NCBI RefSeq assembly: GCF_902459465.1
Contig: NC_047065.1
Location: 4,460,309 to 4,524,308, forward strand
Length of the DNA stretch: 64,000 bases
Direction of reading: 5' to 3'
Source of the DNA: Asterias rubens
Lineage: Eukaryota > Echinodermata > Asteroidea > Forcipulatida > Asteriidae
Under the pieces are notes generated by a model, which made no database searches, was not told the origin of the DNA, and saw only the letters and a list, made by a program, of their open reading frames with translations. Positions 11,201 through 21,300 of the stretch are shown here, one piece after another (the stretch's first letter is position 1; each line of letters starts with the position of its first letter). The position numbers and the translations under genes are program-made.

Positions 11201-14200
11201 GGCATGAACAAAGACAGGATTCATACACTGTGTAGAACTTAGAAGCCCCAAATTATGTCGTTTTGCATTTCACTGATGTATGATATTTAGTGTATACCAT
11301 GGAGGTAAGAATAGTCCTACATCCAAGTGTATCCTAAGTTCATATTAAATTGGCGACTATGGCTATAACTAAGGCTATCCGCTGGACGAATAGCAGCCCT
11401 TGCTGTAGTCATCAATTTAGATATGACCTAAGTGCATTCCGAGTCCTGTGGACACCCCCCCCCCCCAAGAAAAAAACCCCAAAAAACTAGATTTCGCATT
11501 CCGAAAAGGCTTTTTATCATACCTGATTGGTCCATTTTTATAGATTTCGTTCATCATTTGATCCCGGCCAGTGATTCTACCATAGTCTCCAACCATCCAG
11601 CGGGTGTAATTCTTCTCAGGGATGACGAAGCAGTCTCCGAAAGTTGAACAAGTACCACACTGGTTAAATGTAGAACACTCTGTAAGTGGGAACAATATAA
11701 AGAAGCGAATGTTTAATTATACACAGAATTGCTATCATATGGAATAACACAAACTCTTTCGCTAGTTTTGCTTGGGTTCTATGCAATACAATTAACCAAC
11801 AGGCATACAAGTTACATCAATGACCAACTGTTAACTGAGGATGTCATTTGAACAAGAACCCTACTTGCTGCATGTATCTGTAAATTTTACAAATCATCTT
11901 TGACAGTTAAATGAATGGTACAATATCTGGCTTAACAAATAAAAGTGAATAATAATGTTTGCACTCTCAAACAGCTCCCTCACTGAGACAAAAGGAGGCA
12001 GTTCATTGAATGATAGCTGTTCTGTGTGCATAAAAACGTGCGCGCGACCTCAGCGTACCGGCAGTGTTGGGCGATATGCATAGGGGTCCACAGAGAGATG
12101 GATACAGCTGTATCACTAAACAAAAGGACTGACATCTTAAACCGAGGTTGCCCATAAACAGAAAAAATATTCTGGAAACAATAGCAAGCATATTGTGCAT
12201 TCGCGGTCAGGGAATAAGAAACAACATAAGGCCTGTATGCTTCGTTTTTGATCGAGCAAGGGCACTAAGGCATTTTCTCTTATTTATAGGCACCCTATGA
12301 TGAAACTTTTTAATTTCTACTGTACAACATTTCAAGGGCATCAAGGCAATGACCAGGGGGGCATACAGGCAATCACCTTTGTGTCTCTGTGAAGTATCAG
12401 GCCTGCAACACGGTTGACTCATGAAAATGGCTAGTTCTCAATAGGATTGCATACAATTGTGTTACAAGTTGCCGAGATGCTGATCGGCATCTGGGAAGGT
12501 TCAGGTTCAGATGTTGAGATGTAGAGTCAATAAAAGAAAGATGAGGACTAGCTTACTCTGATTCTTAGCTTGGTAATTGTTGCAGGTTTCATCTGGGATA
12601 CCCTTAGTGTGGGCATAACTGTAGACCCCCATGGCGTCTCCGCCTTCACAGCTACCAGCATTGCCGCAGTCTATGACATTCTGGGCAGACAAGTAGGCAG
12701 ATGGCCATGCACTCTTTCGCTTGATGTTGATGCGATCTGAAGGATACAGAAAAACACACAAACTAAAATCAGCTTGCTCATTCCTACGGGTAAGATTCGC
12801 TTTAGTTTTTTTTAAAACAAAGCCTGTCTATCAACACACTGAATGCAGCAATCCAAAGAGCAGAAACTTACTCACATAATTTGTGATGAGATTTCAACAT
12901 GATTTTGGAGGTTGAACAAAGAATTGACTAGAGTGGGATTTGAACCAACGAACTCCAGATTAACGTGCCTGCGCTCTACCAACTGAGCTATCTAGCCCTA
13001 TGTTGGCAGTGTCCCTATTTTGTCAATATCTTTGTTTGGGGGAGTTTTCAACATGTAAGACATACATTCACATGTATCACATTGGTTGGACATGTTTGCT
13101 GTTGTGATTTGTCAATGCATCAGCAGACAGAGCTTTATGGATTGTATGGTTCAAATATCAATTCTGATTTCAGAGGTATGTTTCTTCATAGATCAATATA
13201 CACTCAACAACTTTGAAAGTAGTCAAGTAGACACTGTGGCAATCTTACAAACTTTAAGCCGCTTAGAACTTGTATTAGAAGTCAGTCAGAAATATAATCA
13301 ATGTTTTTTAAATTGGACAGGTTTTTTCCTTTACTATACTCATCCCAAATTTCAATTTCAAATTTTGATTTTTTGTTCATAAAAAAAACCTAAAAATCAA
13401 TGTGCATTCCTTATGTTATCACTTTCTCCTCTTCACTTCCTTATAAAATACTTTCTAACTCACCGGCTAAGGAGCTTGTACTTGCCATGCACCAACAGCT
13501 TCCGCAGTACTGAGGTATATGTTGGTTACGTGTTGCGCTGACATAGTTGACTCCACTGATGTTGCGCCAGTCCCACTGAGTAGGAAGAGCTGAAGTCTTG
13601 ATGTCCAAGTGGGGCCTTGGATATGTGCTGTATAAAGAAAAATGACAATTTATGTGCATTATTTTAAAAGCTTTTGTCAAGATTTAAATTGAGTTAATAA
13701 TAATAGACAAAACATTAAATGGGCACTTCATCAGGTAAGAAAGAGACAGGAACTACTACATCAAGTTCTTGGTTTTACTTCAACAAAATGCAAACACATC
13801 GAGGAGGGAGGAGGTAGTGGGAGTGGGGGGGGGGGGCAAGGACATATTATTTGGGTGGGTAGCTGTGATAATCATAACTAGTAGAGGGGCTACTAAAATG
13901 TATTTAACCATATATAAATCTGTACAGTTTATATTCAGTCTCATAAGGGTGGGGGGGGGGGCAAAATGGAAAGCAAGGGCAAAGGGAACAAGCTCAATGG
14001 ATTTGATATAGAACAAGTTGAACAAACTACAAAGCTGTATGGTTCTTTTAACTATGAATGAAACACGGTCATCTGAGAATTTATTAAAATGATTAGCAAT
14101 TTATCACACTCTTATGTTAACAGTTAACACTAAATGAAACGATGCTGAATCCAATGTTCTTTGAAAATTTTTTTAAAACTTGTATTGTATGTAATGTGAG

Positions 14201-15862
14201 TTAATGTTACCAATTAGAGTTAGACCCAGTGACTGGGGCGCTAGATTCCTTTTTTTGAAATTTTGACATTAGGCCAAATAAAAAAAAATACCAGTTGATC
14301 GTCCCCGCCCGCATCCTTTTAGGGGGCCGCATCCTTTTTTTTTACTATTTGTTATTTTTCGATTTTTGTGGGGGAAAAAGGGGGAAAAAAAGAGAGAAAA
14401 AAAAAAATTTTTTTTTTTTTTTTACTCTATCTTTCCAAAAGGACTGGCATACATGTAGGAGCTTTTTCAGAATCTACCGTGATACTCTCAAACGAATGTT
14501 GGTCATCTCGCCACCTGACAAGCTCGCCACCAACAAAGTCGCCCCATGCAAAGTCGCCCCCTACCCGGCTCGCCCCGGGTTGAAACAAAGTCGCCCCCTG
14601 GCAATGTCGCCCCCTGGCAATGTCGCCCCAAACAATGTCGCCCCCTAGCAAAGTCGCCCCCTGACAATGTCACCCCCAGCCAATGTCGCCCCCTAGAAAA
14701 GTCGCCCCCAGATGTTGTTCGAAAAATAATTAAGGCTACAATAATTATGGTAAACAAATAAAGTTAAAACATTTTCAGAAAATAATTCTGTATGAAGCTT
14801 GTGGAAGGTCTAACCCTAACCCTAACCATAACCCTAACCCTAACCCTAACCCTAACCTTAACCCTACCCCTAACCCTACCCTAACCCTAACCCTTAACTA
14901 TTTTCTGGGGCGACTTTGCTAGGGGGGCGACATTGGCTGGGGGCGACATTGTCAGGGGGCGACTTTGCTAGGAGGCGACATTGTCAGGGGGGGCGACTTT
15001 GTAACAACTTGGGGCGAGCCGGTTAGGGGGCGACTTTGCAGGGGGCAACTTTGTTGGTGGCGAGCTTGCTAGGTGGCGAGATGACCAGCCCCCTCTCAAA
15101 CATGTGTAACCATCTGTTTCATAAAACAATATTAGTGAATGCCTACCAGCAAATCTTCTTACAAATCAGACACTATTATTATTAATATTAATACAGTAAT
15201 AAATTAATAGTGTTAACAGGTCCTCATGCAACAAGTATAAAATAAATTTGCAATGGGTTCAAACTGAAGAATTGGTGGCCTGTTTGATTTGAAATACTAA
15301 GCGGCCATCTTGAAAAAAAATAGTAAATAGTAAATAGTAAGGCCCTCATCCTCCTATTTTTTGAAAAATCCGGACGATCAACTGGTATTTTTTTTTTTGC
15401 CTTATCGGTCATGACCGATAAAAACGTCAACATTTCGAAAAAAGGAATACTTTTCACAAATTCAGCAATCTATTTTATATATTATTATTAAAATAAAATG
15501 TAAAAATTTTAATTTTACGACTTAGTTTTAACTTTTATCATGGTTTACTTAGTTTTCATATATCTATTTTATATTATTTAAAAACATTAATGACTGAATT
15601 TCAAGAAAGTTTAAACATTTCTCACTGACTGAGTGAAAAGTTAAATCACAGTCAGTTTTCAATGCCATCTCATCAAACAACACGTAACATGAACATTTTT
15701 AAGAATATCAGTTATTACACACACAAAAAATATTTACCTCACTCCTTTGACATTCTTGCCAAATTCAGGTTTATAACACGCCTCCCTCTTTCTCTGGTGT
15801 GCCGAAATGCAGCTTGAAGCACAAAGAATCACCAAGCAAAGTGTAACAATTTGCAACTCCAT
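8261..15862 (-). CDS. ctsz: Cathepsin Z (cathepsin X), lysosomal cysteine carboxypeptidase
   Basis: Papain-family (C1A) enzyme removing C-terminal residues in the lysosome. Seven exons in coding order: 15738-15862, 13464-13627, 12557-12736, 11523-11679, 10611-10689, 9509-9598, 8261-8374; all GT-AG and in phase, giving 302 residues, the usual length. Signal peptide about 1-21; short propeptide with Cys29, which in this family bonds the active-site Cys; mature domain from about Leu56. Active site: Gln77, Cys86 (QYCGSCW), His238 ([11 protein letters not shown]), Asn259 (RNSWG). The HIP mini-loop (78-80), found only in cathepsin X/Z, is present. Also diagnostic are [21 protein letters not shown] and [13 protein letters not shown]. 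Oddity: CM follows GSCW where human has AH, adding Cys88. Intron 1 (13628-15737) carries the telomere-like element. A CLEAR-type E-box lies about 230 bp upstream. Confidence 0.96.
9692..9888 (+). mobile_element. Short inverted-repeat element, family C, copy 1
   Basis: In cathepsin Z intron 5. Left end CTGATCCATTAAGCTCC, right end GGAGCCTAATGGATCGG. Shares its interior, including GACATGCGTGCGCGTATGCT and CACGTGTTCTTGCTCACACG, with the copy at 44,374-44,563. No coding frame. Confidence 0.75.
10833..11010. mobile_element. Inverted-repeat element with AACTAGAGGGCG ends
   Basis: In cathepsin Z intron 4. Starts AACTAGAGGGCGAACTGG and ends CCAGTGCGCCCTCTAGTT, a near-perfect 18-bp inverted repeat. 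The interior is unusually CpG-rich. 178 bp, non-coding. Confidence 0.75.
11980..12085 (+). repeat. Dispersed repeat, copy 1 (pairs with 41,355-41,470)
   Basis: In cathepsin Z intron 3. Shares AAAGGAGGCAG, ATAGCTGTTCT, GTGCGCG and GACCTCAGCGTACC in the same order with the second copy. Internal or solo part of an unknown element. Downstream, 12,205-12,420 has further low-copy similarity (CAATGACCAGG, GTGAAGTATCAGGC) to 18,700-18,760 and 41,760-41,835. Confidence 0.55.
12925..12998 (-). repeat. tRNA-like sequence (pseudogene or SINE head)
   Basis: In cathepsin Z intron 2. On the minus strand it has an acceptor-like GGGCTAG, a D arm (AGCTCAGTTGGTAGAGC) and a B-box-like GGTTCAAATCC. It ends CACTCTAGTC, pairing six of seven acceptor positions. 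The T stem has one mismatch and the anticodon arm is poorly formed, so I do not call it a working tRNA gene. Confidence 0.5.
14280..15398. mobile_element. 1.1-kb element with GGGGCGAC minisatellite arms around a telomere-type tract
   Basis: In cathepsin Z intron 1. Outer 17-bp inverted repeats: ATACCAGTTGATCGTCC at 14,288-14,304 and its exact complement at 15,372-15,388, both next to A/T runs. Inside is a second inverted repeat (about 14,500-15,087) built of 13-16-bp units such as AATGTCGCCCCCTGGC on the left and their complements on the right. Between the arms lie about 14 near-perfect CCCTAA units. No coding frame; the short frames here are translations of the repeats. Confidence 0.8.
14811..14897. 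repeat. Interstitial telomere-type tract, (CCCTAA)n
   Basis: About 14 units of the animal telomere hexamer with a few variants (CCATAA, CCTTAA, CCCTACC). It is internal, between two genes' worth of ordinary sequence and inside a transposon-like element, so it is not a chromosome end. Confidence 0.9.
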
Positions 15863-16089
15863 CCTCCCTGATGTCAACTAGAGTTTAGACGGTGAATAAA
15901 AAGTATGATCTTAACCTTACAAAACCAACTAAAAAATTCTTGTTTCCTTGTTTTAGTTTGTTCTGGCAAGTTGAGAGAGAAGAGCAACAGACGAAAGCAT
16001 TAATTGACGAAAGTCAAGGATGCAATGAATGATGATGATGAAGCAAATAAGCCGGTGTCGAATAAACAATACGAACATGTGACAAGTTA

Positions 16090-16099
16090 ATCACGTGAC
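16090..16099 (-). promoter_or_regulatory. CLEAR-type E-box upstream of cathepsin Z
   Basis: ATCACGTGAC on the plus strand, nine of ten matches to GTCACGTGAC, the site bound by TFEB/TFE3 at lysosomal genes. It lies about 230 bp before the cathepsin Z start, the usual distance. Binding is inferred. Confidence 0.5.
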
Positions 16100-16521
16100 T
16101 TTCGATCGCCTGCGATTTAGTCTGCTTTCCCTTTTAACTGGATGTACAAAATGCCCTATGTGACGGCAGGGACCAAGATCTAGAATGACGCAATAAGATT
16201 TGTACGAATTAAAACGTGTAGATGGGGAAAACTACGGTGGCCAATGAATGCCCCCAATTTTGGTTTGATCCATTGTCATTACCCGTCTAAAAACCTTCAG
16301 TATACATGTACAGTGTAGTGTATAAAGTTCATAATTTCTGTGAGAAAACATGCAGGCTGTAGCGAAAATGTTTTAAGATGAATCTACAGATCACTTTATA
16401 TTGATGAAAGGTAAGCATGGAACCAAATGAGCAATAATTATGATGTGTTTAAATAATTTATCAGGAAAAACCACCACAGAATAATAACAACACAGGTTAT
16501 GGATCCGATCAAACTGTTAGA

Positions 16522-16540
16522 CCAATCACATAGCGCCATA
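16522..16540 (+). promoter_or_regulatory. Degenerate ERSE-like motif upstream of HERPUD
   Basis: CCAAT, nine bases, then CCATA. The ER stress response element is CCAAT-N9-CCACG, so spacing is exact but the last two bases differ. Vertebrate HERPUD1 is controlled through ERSE motifs, which makes the spacing notable; alone it could be chance. Confidence 0.3.
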
Positions 16541-16567
16541 TCAGCGACTGTCAGCTGACCTTTAATG

Positions 16568-16575
16568 TGACGTCA
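16568..16575 (+). promoter_or_regulatory. Consensus CRE/ATF site upstream of HERPUD
   Basis: A perfect TGACGTCA palindrome about 320 bp before the probable end of HERPUD exon 1. ATF/CREB-family factors, including ATF6 and ATF4 partners in the stress response, bind such sites. The role is inferred from position and gene function. Confidence 0.5.
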
Positions 16576-16619
16576 TTTTCCAGATGGACTGCGGGGTCTG
16601 GTTTTGTTGTTGTGTGTGG

Positions 16620-16895
16620 TGTTCCCGTTAAAACGTGAGAAAGTTACATCAGTATTTCGGCGTTGTTGATTTTTCTGCCCTTCCTTGTAAAAGCTTGTGT
16701 CTAGGAACACGTTTTGGAAGAGCCAGTGCAGCTTACGGACACACACACAGGCCTGTAATATTCCCCGTTTTTAAGATTTAATAGGGACTTAGTTTTGTCC
16801 GGGCCAAGGAATTCCGCGGTGACTTGACTTGGTACACTGCACCGTGCATAGGGCGTTGTTTACACTGAACAAGGATAGTGAGTCGTCAGTCGAAG
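16620..16895 (+). other. Probable 5' UTR exon of HERPUD
   Basis: No ATG-led frame joins the coding exons from here. A good donor, CGAAG|GTGAGC, ends it at 16,895. The likely acceptor is CTCCTGCAG ending at 18,210; bases 18,211-18,325 are then leader, with an upstream ORF starting ATGTTGTTAATGG. The transcription start is a guess. Confidence 0.45.
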
Positions 16896-17439
16896 GTGAG
16901 CCCATTTTTGTGTACATTCTTTCTATTCTGTGTATTGTTTGTTTACAGAAATCTTTATGTCGAACTAATATTCTGTAATTTATTGAATTTCACTTTTTTT
17001 GTCATTCTGTATCGTTGACAAATAATATATAAATAATATTAAAAAATAAACTGGAAAACAGCTCAGTCAGTCTGAATCTGAATCTGATGTTTTATTTGTA
17101 TGTTTTAGTTTTGAGCCAAGAAATGCCAGCTCCTCTTATTAACGAAATGGCTCATAATATTGGCTCATTTTCGACTGATGAGCCAGTGTTGGCTCGAGCC
17201 AATCATTTGTGAATAGAGGAGCCGGTGCTGGTATTTTTGGCTGAAACTGAGCTGTCCCCCCCCCCCTCCCCCAAAAAGAAACAACTCAAAACACGACAAC
17301 TGAACCTCTTCTTAACTTTTTAATAACTTAATCTTTATATTTATTTCTTAGACCTGTAAATTGTGCATATAACACACTGCCGGACTCTCCCTGGGTTTTA
17401 ACCCTAAAAAGCCCACAATTAGCATTGTTGGGCACAATT

Positions 17440-17880
17440 CAAATCAAGATGGGCTGCGCAAACCTGAAAGCTTTTGGTTTGGTTTGGGATTGAAATTCAC
17501 GTGCAGCAAATTTGCGCGTGCGGATGTAGTTTGCTGGCTACATTTTGTCAAGCTTGACATAAACTGCACGGCATAAAATTACCCAAAGGGTGCCGCGTAA
17601 ATGTACGTGTGCTTGCCCAGGTCCTGGACATCGCCTTTCGGAGTTTAGTTTCGGTCTTATTTAATAAAGAACCCTTTTGAATTTTCAACGATTCTTTTTG
17701 AAAAATTATGATGTGGAATATAAAGTTGCAGGAATGACTTTGGATTCGTGGTTTAACACTTAATAGGCATGCAGCAAAAGCTGGTCAAAACAAAAAATGT
17801 TTTTGACATAACCACACATACGCAAGGCTTAAACCTGCGTGCACAAAATTTAAATCGGGCCATCACGTTTGCACACTCAT
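17440..17880 (+). repeat. Long dispersed repeat, copy 1 (pairs with 33,640-34,150)
   Basis: In HERPUD intron 1. Shares long colinear blocks with the second copy: GCTTGCCCAG-TCCTGGACATC, ATGATGTGGAATATA, AAAGTTGCAGGAATGACTTT. The copies differ by perhaps a fifth of positions. No terminal repeats identified; class unknown. Confidence 0.65.
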
Positions 17881-18325
17881 AGAGGCTGAAGTTTACGCTA
17901 GAATTTTTCCGCCAACATGCAAAATGGTGAGCAAGTACATCTAAAAGTATAAAACTTTAATGTAAATTTGTTTAAAAACTTCAAGCTGACAATAACTTGT
18001 CTAAAAATCAACGCCGCCATAATATTGACTTATGCGCAGGTGCGAAGACAAACTGTATAACTTTGTTTCTACTCTATTCTTCAGTCAAGGTTAGTCTTCA
18101 GTCAATTTGTTTTATAGGCCTACTCTTAATACTGAAAAGCTATATTCATGGTTTACTAATGACAATTAGGCTGCACTCTAAAAAGTTTGTTTTCTTCCTG
18201 TACTCCTGCAGCCTTTGGTGTGAACTGATGTTGTTAATGGCTGACAGAGGGTTACTTTACTGAAGAAGAAACGTTCCATCACCAACAAGCTTTCCATTAA
18301 GAGAATCATTGAAATTCAGACCACA

Positions 18326-21300
18326 ATGGACGAACTATCAGGGACACCTGTCACGATATCCATCAAGGCCCCTAACCAAAGGCTTGGAGACCAGACTGTG
18401 GAGTGCTTCCTAGATTGGAGTGTATTGAAACTTAAGAATCACCTTGCCAATGTATACCCTAGTAAACCAGTAAGTAAACACTACCTCCATGACCTCTGAC
18501 CTCATCTTAGAGTTACATACCTTTTGAATGTTAGCATAGTGAAATAATTTGTCATGTATGTAGGCTTTGGACAAATGCTAGTTATAAAAATTAAAAAAAC
18601 AGGAGGACCATTCAAAATTCTCTCTAATCCAACTGTTCAGACATCCTACTGACAATTGAAGTGTTCAAATGTATGCTTAATACAAAAATGGACTGTGACC
18701 GAGGGCGTGAAGGCAATCACCTTTGTTGCCTCCGTGAAGTATCAGGCATGCATCAAGCCAACCAGGGCCCAATTTCATAGAGCTGCTAAGCACAAAAATT
18801 TGCTTAGCATGATATTCCTGCCTTGGTAAAAACGGGATTAACAACCAAATTTCCATTTGTTGCATATATTGCTTGTTACTGGTAATCAGCTGTTGTCTGT
18901 TCATCCTGAAAATCATGTGGAAATTTTGTTGGTAATCCTGTTTTTTATCGAGGCAGAAATTTCATACTCAGGCAAATTTTTGTGCTTAGCAGCTCTATGG
19001 AATGGGGCCCATGTTGAATAGCTACATGTAGTCACTGGAAAGGTTAAGGCCTAATCCTGTATTACATGTTTATATCTTATTATTCATTTCAAGCAAGAAG
19101 TGACAGGATCAAATCATACCCAAATCGAGTCAATCATCTTGGTTCCACCCAAAATAATTAAAAATTTACTCTGTCAGTTTCCCTTCTGTTTTTATACGTA
19201 ATATTCCAGATAAAAAGTTGCATCCTCAAATACGCTTTTTAGTGGTTATGTTCCCTGCTGGTCAAAAGGCAACAAAACGAATGGCTTTTGACAGGCGCAC
19301 CCGAACTAAGATACATGTGTACTGACAAGTTGTATGCAGGACACTTGGACTCAGAAGTTAGAGCTCTGGCATGCCAATCCGGAGTTGGCAGGTTATAATC
19401 TTGTTTTAGTAGTTTTGTCTTTGTTCAATCTCAAGATATTTAACTCATTTGTTGCATATCTTTACATCATTTGTCGCAACCGTTACACCCGATTTCAATT
19501 TATGTTTCAATTTATTACTGCATGCATTAATTTCATGTTCACTTCACACATGGTTCACCACATAAATCTGTTTACAAAATATAGAGGTAAAACCAAGGCA
19601 CACTGATCTTATTATAAATCATGTGGATTTTGTTTTCCTTTTTTTGTTTTTCTCAGAATGCAAAGACTCAGAGAATAATTTACTCCGGGAAACTTTTAAA
19701 GGACAACCTACTGCTTAAAGACGTACTACGCCTGGTAAGTTTCAGCATTTGTTATTAAAAGCATTATTAGCAGTGTCCTTGCATGGCAACTACATGTAGA
19801 CTAAGGGGAGGACTAACTTGTGTTTGGAGCGGGGGTTTTGGGATTGGAGTGCTGTACGGTGGTGGACTTTGCACTGGATGTGGAATTCATTTTGATCTTA
19901 AATAAAAAACAAAAACGCAGGGAAAAATCTTTGTCGTAGAATACAAATGCTTTTTAAAAGGTTTTGCATCTGAATGCAAATAATTCTTTGCAACTAGGGT
20001 GTTTTTTTCCTTTCATATTTTCAGTTTATTAGTGAGATAAAGCCACATTCACACACTCAAAAAAAGCTTTTAAAAAAATTTGTTTTGTATCGTTCACATC
20101 TAAAAAGAAAAAATATAACATTATAAACAAGTAGGTTTGACAGTTTTTTAGTAGCCCTCAGGGCAAGTTGAGAAGTGGTGTTTACTAGCTTGTAGCAATT
20201 TTTACTAGACAGTAACGTCCGTCGATATATCGAAAATACTCAAAAACTTGATATTTTTTTGACATCGAAATCGCCGATGTCACTTTTATAATCATATCTT
20301 AATATCGGATTTTCGATATATATCGAAAATTTCGATGTTTTGAAAATTTCGATGTTCCTAAATGATATCGAAAATACGAAAAGAGTGTCCGATTATTTAA
20401 AAGAAATCTGTGTTTGAGTATTAGAAAAGCCGTCGTCGTTATGTAGTTTCATCATTTTGAGTTGCCCTATTAAATAAAATACGTTTTACAACCAAGTATG
20501 TCTGTATGTTCTTTGTGTTTTCGCCATCAGCCGCCGGCCCGCCGCAGAAGTTCACGACCCGCGGCGAGCGCACGGTAAAACCTCAAAAGAAACCGCCGCT
20601 GCTGCCCTAGCCTATCGGCTGTTTAAGATGCAACTTCCCATTGTGCATATGTGATCAAAATCAATGCGTCTTCATCACAGCATTATTGACTTTGCAAAAT
20701 TACCCCCCAAAAACTTCCCCGAATCAACAAGACAAAACAAAACAAGGAAGAAAACAATCTTACGTTATACAGTAAAATAATCTTTCTATCAATCCAAGGT
20801 ATCGTAATGGCGTCATTTTGGTCAAATAAAGCCTACACGTTGTGTTGTTTTCGGTAAACAAGCTAACATTTCCGAGGAACTATATGCTTCGCAGACCACG
20901 CTGTCGGCGGCTATTGCGTGCGTACCAGCGAAGACTATGCTGTTGTACGGTTTAAGCGTGCACACCAGCGTGTATGGTTATTGCAATCCGGGGGGAAAAC
21001 CCGTTTGCCCAAGCATGCGCAGACACGTGCAGTCTTTGGTCAAGGCGGTATCGCGTGATGCACTGCGTTATTTCGACAATAGAGGGCGTTCTAGCATTCA
21101 ATGTTTCTTGCCTTTGTTATAGAATGCAAAGTAAAAAGACTACGAGCCTTTATTGGAGACTATGTGACTGCATGCTGCGTGCGTTGTTTATTGTGATCGC
21201 TGAGTGGTAGGTCTGTGTTTTGCGGGACTTTCTAGTGATTTTTTTTCGATGATTATCTCAACCATTTTCAACCGTAAAGGTAGTCCGCGCGCCCGTCGTA

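Noticed and set aside
12925..12998. Functional tRNA gene
   Set aside because: Mismatches in acceptor and T stems and a poor anticodon arm; better as a tRNA-derived repeat.
14295..14761. Several frames of 70-117 codons with Pro/Gly repeats
   Set aside because: Translations of the GTCGCCCC minisatellite on either strand, not proteins.
14811..14897. True chromosome end
   Set aside because: The tract is short, variant-containing, inside an intron and bounded by unique sequence on both sides.
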